Positions 36,500-45,166 of a stretch of 64,000 bases of DNA are shown one piece after another. Numbering within the stretch: position 1 is the first letter of the stretch; each line of letters begins with the position of its first letter. The notes beneath the pieces are model-generated. The model was not told where the DNA came from and did no database searches. It worked only from the letters and a program-made list of their open reading frames with translations. Origin of the DNA: Martinezella dioscoreae (GTDB taxonomy: Bacteria > Pseudomonadota > Alphaproteobacteria > Rhizobiales > Rhizobiaceae); assembly GCF_009176305.1 (NCBI RefSeq), contig NZ_BLAJ01000005.1:372001-436000 (forward strand). Direction: 5' to 3'. A program made the translations under genes and the position numbers.

Positions 36500-37336
36500 A
36501 TGCTTGGTTTTTCAAAGCGCTCCCAGAAGAAAGCATCGAAAAGTCCTCTGGAGATATTCGATCAGTACGAGCAAGGCAGGCCAGCGCACCAAAATGCCAT
36601 CGATGCGCTTCAAGGATGGAACTGTGCGTTCCCGCCGGAATTCGGTCTTAAGGCCGGCAACCTGCCTCTTTACGCCGACGACCGCATCGATTGGGCGTTG
36701 CACACATTCGGATCGATAGAAGGCAGGACCGTTCTCGAAGTCGGGCCGCTTGAAGGGATGCATACCCATATGCTGAATTGCCATCGCCCGGCGCGGATCG
36801 ATGCGATCGAAGCGAACCGTCTCTGTTTTCTAAGGTGTCTGGTCACCAAGCAGATTCTGAACATCGACACCGCCTCTTTCATGCTCGGCGACATTCAAGC
36901 GTGGCTGACGGAAGGCGAAGAAATCTACGACTTAACGCTTGCATCGGGGGTTCTCTATCATATGGCCGACCCCGGCGAGTTTCTTCGTCTGCTCGCAAAG
37001 CGGTCTCATACGGTTTTCATCTGGACGCACTTCGTCCTTGAGGACGCAATGCCCGAGGGCGATGTGCGTTGGCTGCCTTTCAGCGGTAAAGTGGAGACGA
37101 AACTGATAGATGGCATTGCTGTGCGTTATTACGAACGTAGCTATCACCACGCCAATGCCAATGCGTCTTTCTGCGGAGGCATGAAGGACCGGCACTTTTG
37201 GATGCACAGGGATGACATCTTGATGCTGCTGCGTACATTCGGCTTCAATGACGTTGTCATCCGAGATGAAAATCTAAGCCATCCAGGCGGCCCAAGCTTC
37301 TCGCTGCTGGCACGAAAAGCGCCCAGCGAAGTCTGA
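36500..37336 (+). CDS. SAM-dependent methyltransferase, class I
   Basis: A 278-residue protein with a class I methyltransferase core. The SAM motif VLEVGPLEG is at residues 78-86, an acidic ribose-binding residue follows in DAIEAN, and the LASGVLYHMADPGEFLRLLA block is typical of small-molecule and glycan methyltransferases. The final strands (WMHRDDILMLLRTFGFNDVV) are present, so the protein is complete. It opens the plus-strand capsule block, and O-methylation of the polysaccharide or its precursor is the likely job (inference). Confidence 0.8.
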   Translation: MLGFSKRSQKKASKSPLEIFDQYEQGRPAHQNAIDALQGWNCAFPPEFGLKAGNLPLYADDRIDWALHTFGSIEGRTVLEVGPLEGMHTHMLNCHRPARIDAIEANRLCFLRCLVTKQILNIDTASFMLGDIQAWLTEGEEIYDLTLASGVLYHMADPGEFLRLLAKRSHTVFIWTHFVLEDAMPEGDVRWLPFSGKVETKLIDGIAVRYYERSYHHANANASFCGGMKDRHFWMHRDDILMLLRTFGFNDVVIRDENLSHPGGPSFSLLARKAPSEV

Positions 37337-37476
37337 CGAGGTTCGAATGCAAAGGCCCGACATCTGCGATATCGATAGGCATCTTGATAGATGTGATACT
37401 ATGCAGGGCGTAATGACGTCATTCCATCACCAATTTCGGCGCTGTGCCGATCTGGTAGAAGCGCCGGAGCAACTCC

Positions 37477-38541
37477 GTGCTTTTTAACCTCGAATATGAT
37501 CATGGCAATGTTATCGAGGGCTATCTGATCCCGGATGGTTTTTCCGACAAACCGCAAATCAGAATCTCGGACGCCGCCGGCGATCTGATGATCCTGCCGT
37601 GCGACCAGCTCAAACAGGCGGTCATCGACTCGGGACGGCACGAAGATGGCTATGTCGGATTCAGGCTCGACACAACAATCATGCCGGACCTCATGGAACG
37701 TACGTCGCTGATGATCCATGACGCCAAGTCGGGGCTACTGATCTACCGCCGGCCTCAGGTATCGAACACGATTCCGTTAAAGATTGTAAGGCTCGAGACA
37801 CAGCTGCTGCCAATGGTCAAATTCGACTACTATTGCGGCCGCAATTTTCAATACGAGCTTTCATCCGTTGAGCGCTTCGGTCACGAAACGACCCTTCAGG
37901 CCTTTCATCTGAACGCCATCCAGTCAATCTATCTTAGCGGCCGGCTGTTGATGCGCAATTACGAAGAGTTTCTCGACAAGGGATTCAAGGCCATCGTTCT
38001 GCTTACCGATCCCTATTACGAACTTGCTCTGCGGATATTCCTTCTGAAACGGATGGCGAAAACTCAGATTTCCTTCTTCGGTGATCGCGACAAGATCATC
38101 CTGGCGCCTGCTGCGGAGCATTTCGCCGAGGTGAGCCTTGAAAACGAAGCCTCTCTCAAGACCGCCCTGAAGAAGGCGCCTCAGAGCGTCAGAAACGTCC
38201 TCGTATCGCCGGTCACCCGGCAATTGGCCACGACCATACCGGAACAGACGGTGACACGTGCCGATGTCGCCAGCGCCATCGATCTTCTCTCGCGCTTTGC
38301 AATTGTCGGTTTCGATACGGACAGTCTTTATTTTCAACAGGCGCTCAGCGAGCTCATCGGGATTTCAGTTGACGATTTTCCATTGCCACCCAGACACAGC
38401 ACCCTTGAAGACGTTGCGACAAGGTTGCGTTCATTGCATATTGCCGAGCTCATGCTCGAAGAGGATTTGATTTTCGACCACTATGTGCGTCAGGCGATGA
38501 AACCAACCGCGCCCGGACTGCCGGAAACGATTGCAAGCTGA
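37477..38541 (+). CDS. Capsule-locus protein, possible divergent sulfotransferase relative
   Basis: A 354-residue protein beginning with GTG after a CGGAG ribosome site seven bases upstream. The N-terminal 90 residues look like a beta-rich domain. The rest has a pattern reminiscent of carbohydrate sulfotransferases: a hydrophobic strand leading to LLTDPYYELALRIFLLKRM (compare the RDP-type cofactor-binding motif), then VTRQL and a DLLSRFAIVGFDTDSLYFQQ segment (compare FxxVGLTE). The usual N-terminal P-loop (PKTxGTS) is not evident; GHETTLQ stands in its place. The resemblance is by eye only. No membrane segment or signal. It overlaps no neighbour and ends 1 bp before the next ATG. Confidence 0.45.
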   Translation: MLFNLEYDHGNVIEGYLIPDGFSDKPQIRISDAAGDLMILPCDQLKQAVIDSGRHEDGYVGFRLDTTIMPDLMERTSLMIHDAKSGLLIYRRPQVSNTIPLKIVRLETQLLPMVKFDYYCGRNFQYELSSVERFGHETTLQAFHLNAIQSIYLSGRLLMRNYEEFLDKGFKAIVLLTDPYYELALRIFLLKRMAKTQISFFGDRDKIILAPAAEHFAEVSLENEASLKTALKKAPQSVRNVLVSPVTRQLATTIPEQTVTRADVASAIDLLSRFAIVGFDTDSLYFQQALSELIGISVDDFPLPPRHSTLEDVATRLRSLHIAELMLEEDLIFDHYVRQAMKPTAPGLPETIAS

Positions 38542-38542
38542 C

Positions 38543-39823
38543 ATGCCGAAGCCAGTCATTGAAGACGCGATAATTCAGGACTCTCCGCGGGTAAAAACGA
38601 GCCGGCATATCCTGCCTTCGCTGTTTCGGCGCAGGCTGCCGGCGCAGCGTGCGCGCACCGATCTCGAGGACATCGAATACATCCCGGTGCATGACAGCAA
38701 CGAGCCCGAAACACAGTCGGGCGGTAAGCCGCCGCTGAGGCTTATCGGCTTCGTATTGCTCGTTATCCTGCCTTTTCTGGCCAGTTCGGTGTATTACGCC
38801 TTCATTGCCTCGAACCAATATGTGGCGGAAGCACGTTTTGCCGTTCGTGCCGTGTCGGGAGCAGGCGACACCAGCGATGCCGGCGACCCCGGCGGAGCCA
38901 CCAGCGCTCTGAACATGCGCTCGGCTTCGCAGGACGCCTATGTCGTCACCAGCTTCATTCACTCGACGGAAATTCTGAACCGGATCGGCAAGAAACTCGA
39001 TTATCGGGCCATGTTTACCCGGCAGGATGCGGATTTCCTGTCGCGATTCAGCTCGGCGCGATCCGACGAAGAGTTCCTGAAGTACTGGAACGACCATGTC
39101 AGCGCCTATATAGACGTCACCTCCGGCATCATCACACTGAAGGTCAGGGCTTTCACGCCCGATGATTCCGTCAAGCTCGCTGACGCCATCATCGAGGAAA
39201 GCGAAAAGCTCATCAACGAGCTTTCCGAACGGGCGCGCAATGACATCGTGCGGAGCATGAAGGCCGACGTTCAGAAAAGCGGCAAGGCCTATGGCGACAC
39301 GCTGATCGCCCTCAACCAGTTCCAAAACGCATCGGGCCTTCTCAGCCCGCAGATGCAAGCCAGGAACAGCGGCACGCTTCTGACAGGGCTGCTTGCGCAA
39401 AAACTGGAATTCGAAACGCGTCTCTTCGTCATGCGGCAATCCAATGCCCAGAATTCTCCGACCTATCAGCAGCTCAATCTCGCTAAAGACAGTCTCGATG
39501 CACAGATCGAAAAGATGAGATCGGAGTTGACAGGCCCTGAGAATGCAAGCCTTGCAAAGGCCCTGCTGGACTATTCCAGGCTGGAGACCGATCGCATGAT
39601 CGCGGAAAAGCTCTACGAAAGCGCGCAGAAGAACTACGATGCCGTGCTAGCCGAAGCTCTGCGCAAGACGCTCTATCTCGCCGTTTTCGTCAAGCCGGTG
39701 CTGCCAGACGAATCGATATTTCCGCGTCGCGTCAGCACACCGCTGATCATATTGCTTGCGCTTGTTGTCACTTGGGCGACCCTTTCTCTCATCTGGGCAT
39801 CCGTCGAGGATCACCGGATATGA
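38543..39823 (+). CDS. KpsE-like capsule export inner-membrane protein, copy 1
   Basis: A 426-residue polysaccharide co-polymerase/adaptor. It has a cytoplasmic N-terminus of about 65 residues, a membrane helix (67-88), a long periplasmic region with coiled-coil potential (about 230-370), and a C-terminal membrane helix (about 395-420). This is the KpsE/BexC/RkpR layout, which bridges the inner-membrane ABC transporter to the outer-membrane channel. The ATG at 38543 is one base after the previous stop; a TTG at 38531 is an alternative. The segment GIITLKVRAFTPDDSVKLAD also occurs in the second copy at 40520 in similar form. Confidence 0.85.
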   Translation: MPKPVIEDAIIQDSPRVKTSRHILPSLFRRRLPAQRARTDLEDIEYIPVHDSNEPETQSGGKPPLRLIGFVLLVILPFLASSVYYAFIASNQYVAEARFAVRAVSGAGDTSDAGDPGGATSALNMRSASQDAYVVTSFIHSTEILNRIGKKLDYRAMFTRQDADFLSRFSSARSDEEFLKYWNDHVSAYIDVTSGIITLKVRAFTPDDSVKLADAIIEESEKLINELSERARNDIVRSMKADVQKSGKAYGDTLIALNQFQNASGLLSPQMQARNSGTLLTGLLAQKLEFETRLFVMRQSNAQNSPTYQQLNLAKDSLDAQIEKMRSELTGPENASLAKALLDYSRLETDRMIAEKLYESAQKNYDAVLAEALRKTLYLAVFVKPVLPDESIFPRRVSTPLIILLALVVTWATLSLIWASVEDHRI

Positions 39824-39836
39824 GTGGGAAAGCACC

Positions 39837-40490
39837 ATGATCAGCTTCAAGAACGTCTCGAAATTCTTCAAGACACAGAGCGGCAAGAAGATCATCCTCG
39901 ACCGGGTGCATTGCGAGTTCGAATCCGGCTATTCCTACGGCCTGCTCGGCGTGAATGGTGCCGGAAAATCGACAACGATCCGCATGATTGCAGGCACGAT
40001 GCTGCCGAATTCGGGCAAGATCAGCAAAAATGTTCGGGTATCCTGGCCGCTGGGCCTCGGCAGCGGCTTCAATCCCTTCATGACGGGGCGGGCCAATGTT
40101 CATTTCGTTGCGCGCGCTTACGGCGAGGATGTCAGGCGCGTCTCCCGCTTCGTCGAAGAGTTCGCCGAATTGGGCGACTATCTCGATGCGCCGGTACGCA
40201 CTTATTCCTCGGGCATGAGCGCTCGATTGGCATTCGGGCTTTCGATGGCAATCGAATTCGAATGCTATCTCGTGGACGAAGTTCTGGCGGTCGGCGATGC
40301 GCGCTTCCAGGAGCGCTGCCGCATCGCGTTCGAGAACAGGCGCAAGAATTCCGATATCATCATGGTGTCCCATAGCATGAGCATGATTAATACACATTGC
40401 GACAGGGGTATTGTACTTGTCGATGGCAGACTTATCGTCTTCGATAAGGTAGAGCAGGCTATCGAAGCCTATTATAGATTGAATCGATAG
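39837..40490 (+). CDS. KpsT-like capsule ABC transporter ATPase
   Basis: A 217-residue ATPase of the polysaccharide exporter class (KpsT/BexA/RkpS). Walker A is GVNGAGKST (38-46), the signature is YSSGMSARLAF (123-133), Walker B is YLVDEVLAVGD (144-154) and the switch His is in MVSHS (176-180). It powers capsule export across the inner membrane together with a KpsM-type permease, which is not encoded in this window. The ATG at 39837 lies 13 bp after the KpsE-like gene. Family length and motifs are complete. Confidence 0.93.
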   Translation: MISFKNVSKFFKTQSGKKIILDRVHCEFESGYSYGLLGVNGAGKSTTIRMIAGTMLPNSGKISKNVRVSWPLGLGSGFNPFMTGRANVHFVARAYGEDVRRVSRFVEEFAELGDYLDAPVRTYSSGMSARLAFGLSMAIEFECYLVDEVLAVGDARFQERCRIAFENRRKNSDIIMVSHSMSMINTHCDRGIVLVDGRLIVFDKVEQAIEAYYRLNR

Positions 40491-40519
40491 AAGATCAGGA
40501 ATCGACAGCAAGGCCCAAT

Positions 40520-41785
40520 ATGGCTCATGATACCGAAAACGCGCCAAAAACGCTTCAGCTCAGCGCGACGGAGCGTAGCCGGAACGTGGCCACGAATCTG
40601 TCGGTGACCGCGCGGAAACTGCGCTTCTCGACATCGAGGCGCAGCCAGCTGTTCAAGGCCGTCGGCCTGCGGCCGCGGCCGATGCAGCAGATCATCGGCA
40701 AGGTCATGCTGGCATCGACCTTTCTGCTGATTGTCGTCCCCAATGTTGCTTCGATCTACTATTTTACCTGTGTCGCGTCCGATCAGTATCAATCGGAAAC
40801 GCGCTTTACGGTCCGCACCTCCACGCCCGCACTCGGCAGCAATCAGATTACCAAGGTGACCGGCCTGCCGCCGGCACAGATCGTCCAGAACACCCTGATC
40901 GTCACCAACTTCATCAAGAGCAAGGACATGGTTACCGCCCTCGAGGAAAGGGTCGACTTTCAAAAGATCTACGGCAACGACTCGATCGATCGGATTGCGC
41001 GCCTAAAGAAGGATGCGAGCTCGGAAAAGCTGCTCAATTACTGGGAAGACATGGTTTCGGTCAAAATCGATGCGAACAGCGGCATCGTGACGGTCAAGGC
41101 ACGGGCTTTCACCGCGGCCGATGCTCAGAAGGTATTGCGCGAGGTTGTCGCCGCGTCCGAGGTCGTTGTTAACGACGTCAACACCCGCATCTGGCGTGAC
41201 GTCATCGCAACCGCCCAGGCGAATCTCGACAATGCTAGGGATCAGCTGCAGAAGGCGCGAGATCAGCTTTTGATTGCGCGCAACCAGACAGGCGTCCTCA
41301 GCGTCGAGGGATCGTCGACCGTTATCACGAACCTGATCTCATCCGTGCAGAAGGAGAGGATAGAGCTTCAACAGAAATATGACGCGCTGCTTGGGACCGT
41401 CTCCGCCGATGCACCGCAGATGCGCGTGTTGAAACGCGAGATCGACAGCAGGCAGAAGCAGATCGATCAGCTCAACAGCCAAGTCGCCGGGCAGAACAAA
41501 TCCGAACAGAATCTCGCGGACGTTTCCGTGGATATGTCGCAGCGCGAACTGGAACAGAGCCTTGCCGAGCAGCAATTTGCCTCGAGCATGAAGACGCTGG
41601 AGCAGGTCAAGTTCGTCAGCAAGCAGCAGTTGCTCTACCTCGATACGTTCCTGGCGCCCAGCCTGCCCGACGAGGCGGAGTATCCTCAGCGGGCACTCTG
41701 GATCGGCGGGATCTTGGGTGTGACGCTCCTTGCCTGGGGTGCCGTTTTCGGCATCCTCGCAAATCTCCGAAGTCGCCTGGCGTGA
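40520..41785 (+). CDS. KpsE-like capsule export inner-membrane protein, copy 2
   Basis: A 421-residue second KpsE/Wzz-type protein. It has a cytoplasmic N-terminus (1-60), a membrane helix (about 62-85), a long periplasmic coiled coil (about 210-360, rich in Gln, Glu and Lys) and a C-terminal membrane helix (about 393-415; ALWIGGILGVTLLAWGAVFG). The overall plan and the GIVTVKARAFTAADAQKV segment match copy 1 at 38543, but sequence identity looks modest, so it is an old paralogue rather than a recent duplication. It follows the KpsT gene by 29 bp in the same orientation. Confidence 0.85.
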   Translation: MAHDTENAPKTLQLSATERSRNVATNLSVTARKLRFSTSRRSQLFKAVGLRPRPMQQIIGKVMLASTFLLIVVPNVASIYYFTCVASDQYQSETRFTVRTSTPALGSNQITKVTGLPPAQIVQNTLIVTNFIKSKDMVTALEERVDFQKIYGNDSIDRIARLKKDASSEKLLNYWEDMVSVKIDANSGIVTVKARAFTAADAQKVLREVVAASEVVVNDVNTRIWRDVIATAQANLDNARDQLQKARDQLLIARNQTGVLSVEGSSTVITNLISSVQKERIELQQKYDALLGTVSADAPQMRVLKREIDSRQKQIDQLNSQVAGQNKSEQNLADVSVDMSQRELEQSLAEQQFASSMKTLEQVKFVSKQQLLYLDTFLAPSLPDEAEYPQRALWIGGILGVTLLAWGAVFGILANLRSRLA

Positions 41786-41802
41786 TTTTGCGCGGAAGCC
41801 CC

Positions 41803-42909
41803 ATGCAAGTTTTGCGCGACATCGTCTATCAATTGCTTCCAAGACCGCGGCCATCCAGTGCGTTGGCGGGAGATGGTGAGCGCGTTGCCAGGCGTCTGCT
41901 CATCTTGTCGCGCCACCCCAATCCGAGCTTCAGCTACTATCTTGCTGAGCGGGCCAAGACACTCGGCCACATTCCGGTCATCATGAAAGGCCTCGACGAC
42001 CCCCTCGACGCCATCGATAGCGACGGACTCTTCGTCATCATTTGCCGCTACATTAAGCAGCCGCAATTGCGCTGGCTGGAGGAAAGGCGAGGCACGCTTG
42101 CCGGGGTCGCCTATTTCGTCGATGACGACATCCCCGCCGTCGTGACCGGCAACGAAGCCGGTTGGCTCTATAAGTTCAGGCTGATCAAATTGGCGGTCCG
42201 CCCAATGCCGAGGGTCAATAGGCTCCTTACTCATGTCTGGACTTCGACCGAACCCCTGGCAAACGCGCTCGCGATGAGAAGCCATCGGATAGATATCCTG
42301 CCGCCGCTTCCAGCGGATGCAGCAGAAATCGTGGTCAATGGCAGGGATGACGGAGGCACGCCGCTGAGGATGGTCTACCATGCCACCGGCGTCCATCGCC
42401 GCGAACACGAGTTCCTCATGCCGATCGTCAAAGCCGCGATGGAAAAACACGGCAACCTGCATTTCGAGGTTTTTGCCGCCGGCACTCTCGCTCGACGCTG
42501 GGCTTTGCAAGGGATCGACCCGGCGAGAATGGCGATCATTCCGCCGCTCCCGTGGCCGGCCTATCTCGCAAAGACAGCACATCATCAAGCCGATATCGCT
42601 CTGGCTCCTCTTCTGTCCGGAAAGACCAATGCGAGCCGCTCGGATACCAAGCGGATCGACATCAGCCGCCTGCAGGCAGCAGCCATATTTTCCCGATGCC
42701 CGACTTTCGAACGATGCGTCGTCGCCGGGGAACTTCACATCGGCAATACCGCCGACGAGTGGCTTGCCGCTATCGACCTGCTCATCGGCGACCGCGCGCG
42801 ACGGCTTTCTGCTCGCGATGCCACACGACATTCGATCGAGAAAATGCGGCTGTATGCCAGTCCGACATTTCCAGGCATACGTTTTGAACCTCTCAGCGGC
42901 GCGGGCTAG
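41803..42909 (+). CDS. Glycosyltransferase-like protein of the capsule locus
   Basis: A 368-residue soluble protein with a two-domain GT-B look: an N-terminal Rossmann-like part (LLILSRHPNPSFSYYLAERA), a central VDDDIPAV segment, and a C-terminal half (MVYHATGVHRREHEFLMPIV, IPPLPWPAYL, DIALAPLL, KRIDISRLQAA) like GT4-type sugar transferases. The classical EX7E motif is not clearly present, so the donor and linkage cannot be predicted. The ATG at 41803 has a GGAAG site; a GTG at 41782 overlapping the previous stop (GTGA) is the alternative. Confidence 0.65.
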   Translation: MQVLRDIVYQLLPRPRPSSALAGDGERVARRLLILSRHPNPSFSYYLAERAKTLGHIPVIMKGLDDPLDAIDSDGLFVIICRYIKQPQLRWLEERRGTLAGVAYFVDDDIPAVVTGNEAGWLYKFRLIKLAVRPMPRVNRLLTHVWTSTEPLANALAMRSHRIDILPPLPADAAEIVVNGRDDGGTPLRMVYHATGVHRREHEFLMPIVKAAMEKHGNLHFEVFAAGTLARRWALQGIDPARMAIIPPLPWPAYLAKTAHHQADIALAPLLSGKTNASRSDTKRIDISRLQAAAIFSRCPTFERCVVAGELHIGNTADEWLAAIDLLIGDRARRLSARDATRHSIEKMRLYASPTFPGIRFEPLSGAG

Positions 42910-42965
42910 GCCAGGAATTTCTCAGGCAATGCCTCTGCTCGCATTTAGAAGAAATCAATATTTTG

Positions 42966-45149
42966 ATGACACTCAAAATTATACCGAACGCCGATCTCGA
43001 ACGGGAAATCTCCGTTGACGCCGATCCCAGCCTATGGAAATCCATGGGGGATGATCCGGCTTTCGAGATCAGATTTTCGCCGGTGCGAAAGAAGCTGATC
43101 GTCATCCATGTAGTCGCAACCGACGAGCCGCTAGATCCCAAATTCTATATCAATCGCGGCTACGGCTTCCGCGAGAAGGATACGGTCTCTCTTCCGGAAG
43201 GGCATCGTTTCGTCATCACCGCGGACATCGGTTCGGTCGGCTCCATCTGCGCCCTGCGTGCCGATCCGGCCAGCTTCCCGACGACGTTCCAGTTCGCCGC
43301 CAGGGCCTTTGCGTCCGAAAAATCGGCTGAAAGATATATTGCAACCCTTCTTCGAAGCGAGGAACGAACCAAACGTGTCGATCTCGGCAGGCTGCCCCAG
43401 TATTGGCTGAAATTGCCCAGACTGCGCTTGGGGCGCCGCGCGCCTAACCTGACGATACAATATGCCGAGGCGAGCTATAGGCTTGCTGCAGAACTGGAGA
43501 CAGCATCGGTACCGGCGGTGGGAACCTGGCTCAGTGTGGTAGTTCCCGTCTATAATGCTCCGCCCCGTTATCTGGACGACCTCGCCAAATCCTTTGAAGA
43601 ACAGGGTGAAACAGGCACCGAGCTCATCCTGAGCGATGATGGCTCGACGTCGCCGGAAACGCTGCAGTGGTATCGGAGCCAACAATCGAAAGACAATATC
43701 CGTTTTGTGCTGAATGAGCGCAACGGTGGCATCGCGGCCGCTACCAATGCAGGTCTGTCCCAGGCACGAGGGCAATGGATCGCCTTTCTCGATCATGACG
43801 ATGTCATCGCACCGCATGCCTTCAAGCTCATCCGGCATACGCTGGAGCAAAATCCGGACGCGAATTTCCTCTATACAGACGAACTGGTGGTCGACGACAT
43901 CTTGAAGCCGACCGGCGTCATGCTGAAGCCTGCTTATGATTCCGTGCTGCTGACGGGCGTCAATTACATCAATCATTTTTCTATCTACCGCCACGACCGC
44001 CTCCGGGAGATCGGCTATCTCCGCATGGGCTACGACGGCTCGCAGGATTACGATCTGTTGCTGCGTTATCTGGAGGGCGTCCCCGAGGAGAGCGTCCTCC
44101 ACCTGCCCTACCCGGCATATTGGTGGCGGCGCAATGGCAAGACCTTTTCCCGCAAGTTCATGGAGGCCGCTACCACGAACGCCAGGAAAGCGCTGGTCGA
44201 ACGATTTGAGCGGCTAAAGCAGCCGATCGCCGTCGAGGGCGCTCTCACCACGACGCTGCACCGGATCATCTTTGAAGCCCCGCATGCGTGGCCGAAAATC
44301 TCGATCGTCATTCCGAGCAAAAACAATTTCGATCTCATTTCACGCATCCTCGGCGATCTCTTTGAAAAGACGGATTATCCGAATTTCGAAGTTCTGGTCG
44401 TCGACAACGGTTCCACGGATCAACCAGTCCTCGATCTCTACAAGCGCTACCGCCAGAGCGAGCCGCGATTTTCGGCAACTGTCACACCGGAAGCCTTCAA
44501 CTTCTCGCGCTCGGTCAATCGAGGCCTGAGCGCGGCGACGGGGGAGCACTATCTCATCCTCAATAACGACATCGAGGTCATCGAAGCGGATTGGTTGAAG
44601 GAGATGGTCTCCTGCTTCGCCTATGACAGAGCCGGCATCGTCGGCGCCAAACTGCTCTTCGCGAACGACAAGATGCAGCATGCCGGTGTAGTCATCGGTT
44701 TCGGTGGACTTGCAGGTCACTGGTATTTGAACAAGCCCAAGGAGTTCGGCGGACCGATGAACCGGCTGCATGTACGCAACACCATGACCTGCGTGACCGG
44801 AGCGGTGATGCTGATCTCGGGGGACTGCCTAAGGAAAATCGGCCTTTTCGACGAGGAGAATTTCGCGGTCGCCTATAATGATGTGGATTATTGTCTGCGG
44901 GCTCACAAAGCCGGCTATCGCATCGTCTGGACGCCCTTCGCCTGTCTTTATCACCATGAATCGCTGTCGCGCGGCTCGGACAAATCCGGCGAGCGGAAAA
45001 AGCGTTTCGAGCAGGAAAAGCAGAACCTGCGCCGGCTCCACGCCACGCAGGGTTTCATCGACCGCGCGCTCAATCCAGCCTACAGCCGGGACAAGTCGGA
45101 CCCGAGGATCGTGATACCGACGCAACTGCATATCCCGTCGATGCCGTAG
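42966..45149 (+). CDS. Two-domain family 2 glycosyltransferase
   Basis: A 727-residue protein. Residues 1-130 form a beta-rich N-terminal domain of unknown role. A first GT-A domain follows from about 187 (LSVVVPVYNAPP, SDDGSTS, DHDD at 276-279), then a second from about 445 (ISIVIPSKNNFD, VVDNGSTD, LNNDIEV, YNDVDYCLRAHKAGYRIVWT). Two intact GT2 modules in one chain suggest two alternating sugar additions, as in polymerising capsule or rhamnan enzymes (inference). The ATG at 42966 is chosen over TTG 42963. It ends 17 bp before the convergent YhaN-like gene, with no clear terminator between. Confidence 0.85.
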   Translation: MTLKIIPNADLEREISVDADPSLWKSMGDDPAFEIRFSPVRKKLIVIHVVATDEPLDPKFYINRGYGFREKDTVSLPEGHRFVITADIGSVGSICALRADPASFPTTFQFAARAFASEKSAERYIATLLRSEERTKRVDLGRLPQYWLKLPRLRLGRRAPNLTIQYAEASYRLAAELETASVPAVGTWLSVVVPVYNAPPRYLDDLAKSFEEQGETGTELILSDDGSTSPETLQWYRSQQSKDNIRFVLNERNGGIAAATNAGLSQARGQWIAFLDHDDVIAPHAFKLIRHTLEQNPDANFLYTDELVVDDILKPTGVMLKPAYDSVLLTGVNYINHFSIYRHDRLREIGYLRMGYDGSQDYDLLLRYLEGVPEESVLHLPYPAYWWRRNGKTFSRKFMEAATTNARKALVERFERLKQPIAVEGALTTTLHRIIFEAPHAWPKISIVIPSKNNFDLISRILGDLFEKTDYPNFEVLVVDNGSTDQPVLDLYKRYRQSEPRFSATVTPEAFNFSRSVNRGLSAATGEHYLILNNDIEVIEADWLKEMVSCFAYDRAGIVGAKLLFANDKMQHAGVVIGFGGLAGHWYLNKPKEFGGPMNRLHVRNTMTCVTGAVMLISGDCLRKIGLFDEENFAVAYNDVDYCLRAHKAGYRIVWTPFACLYHHESLSRGSDKSGERKKRFEQEKQNLRRLHATQGFIDRALNPAYSRDKSDPRIVIPTQLHIPSMP

Positions 45150-45166
45150 CGCGATCTGCGAGCCGG

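Noticed and set aside
34340..45150. Search for a KpsM-type permease or Wzy polymerase in the capsule block
   Set aside because: No open frame here has the six-helix permease or multi-helix polymerase pattern; the only membrane proteins are the two KpsE-like proteins.
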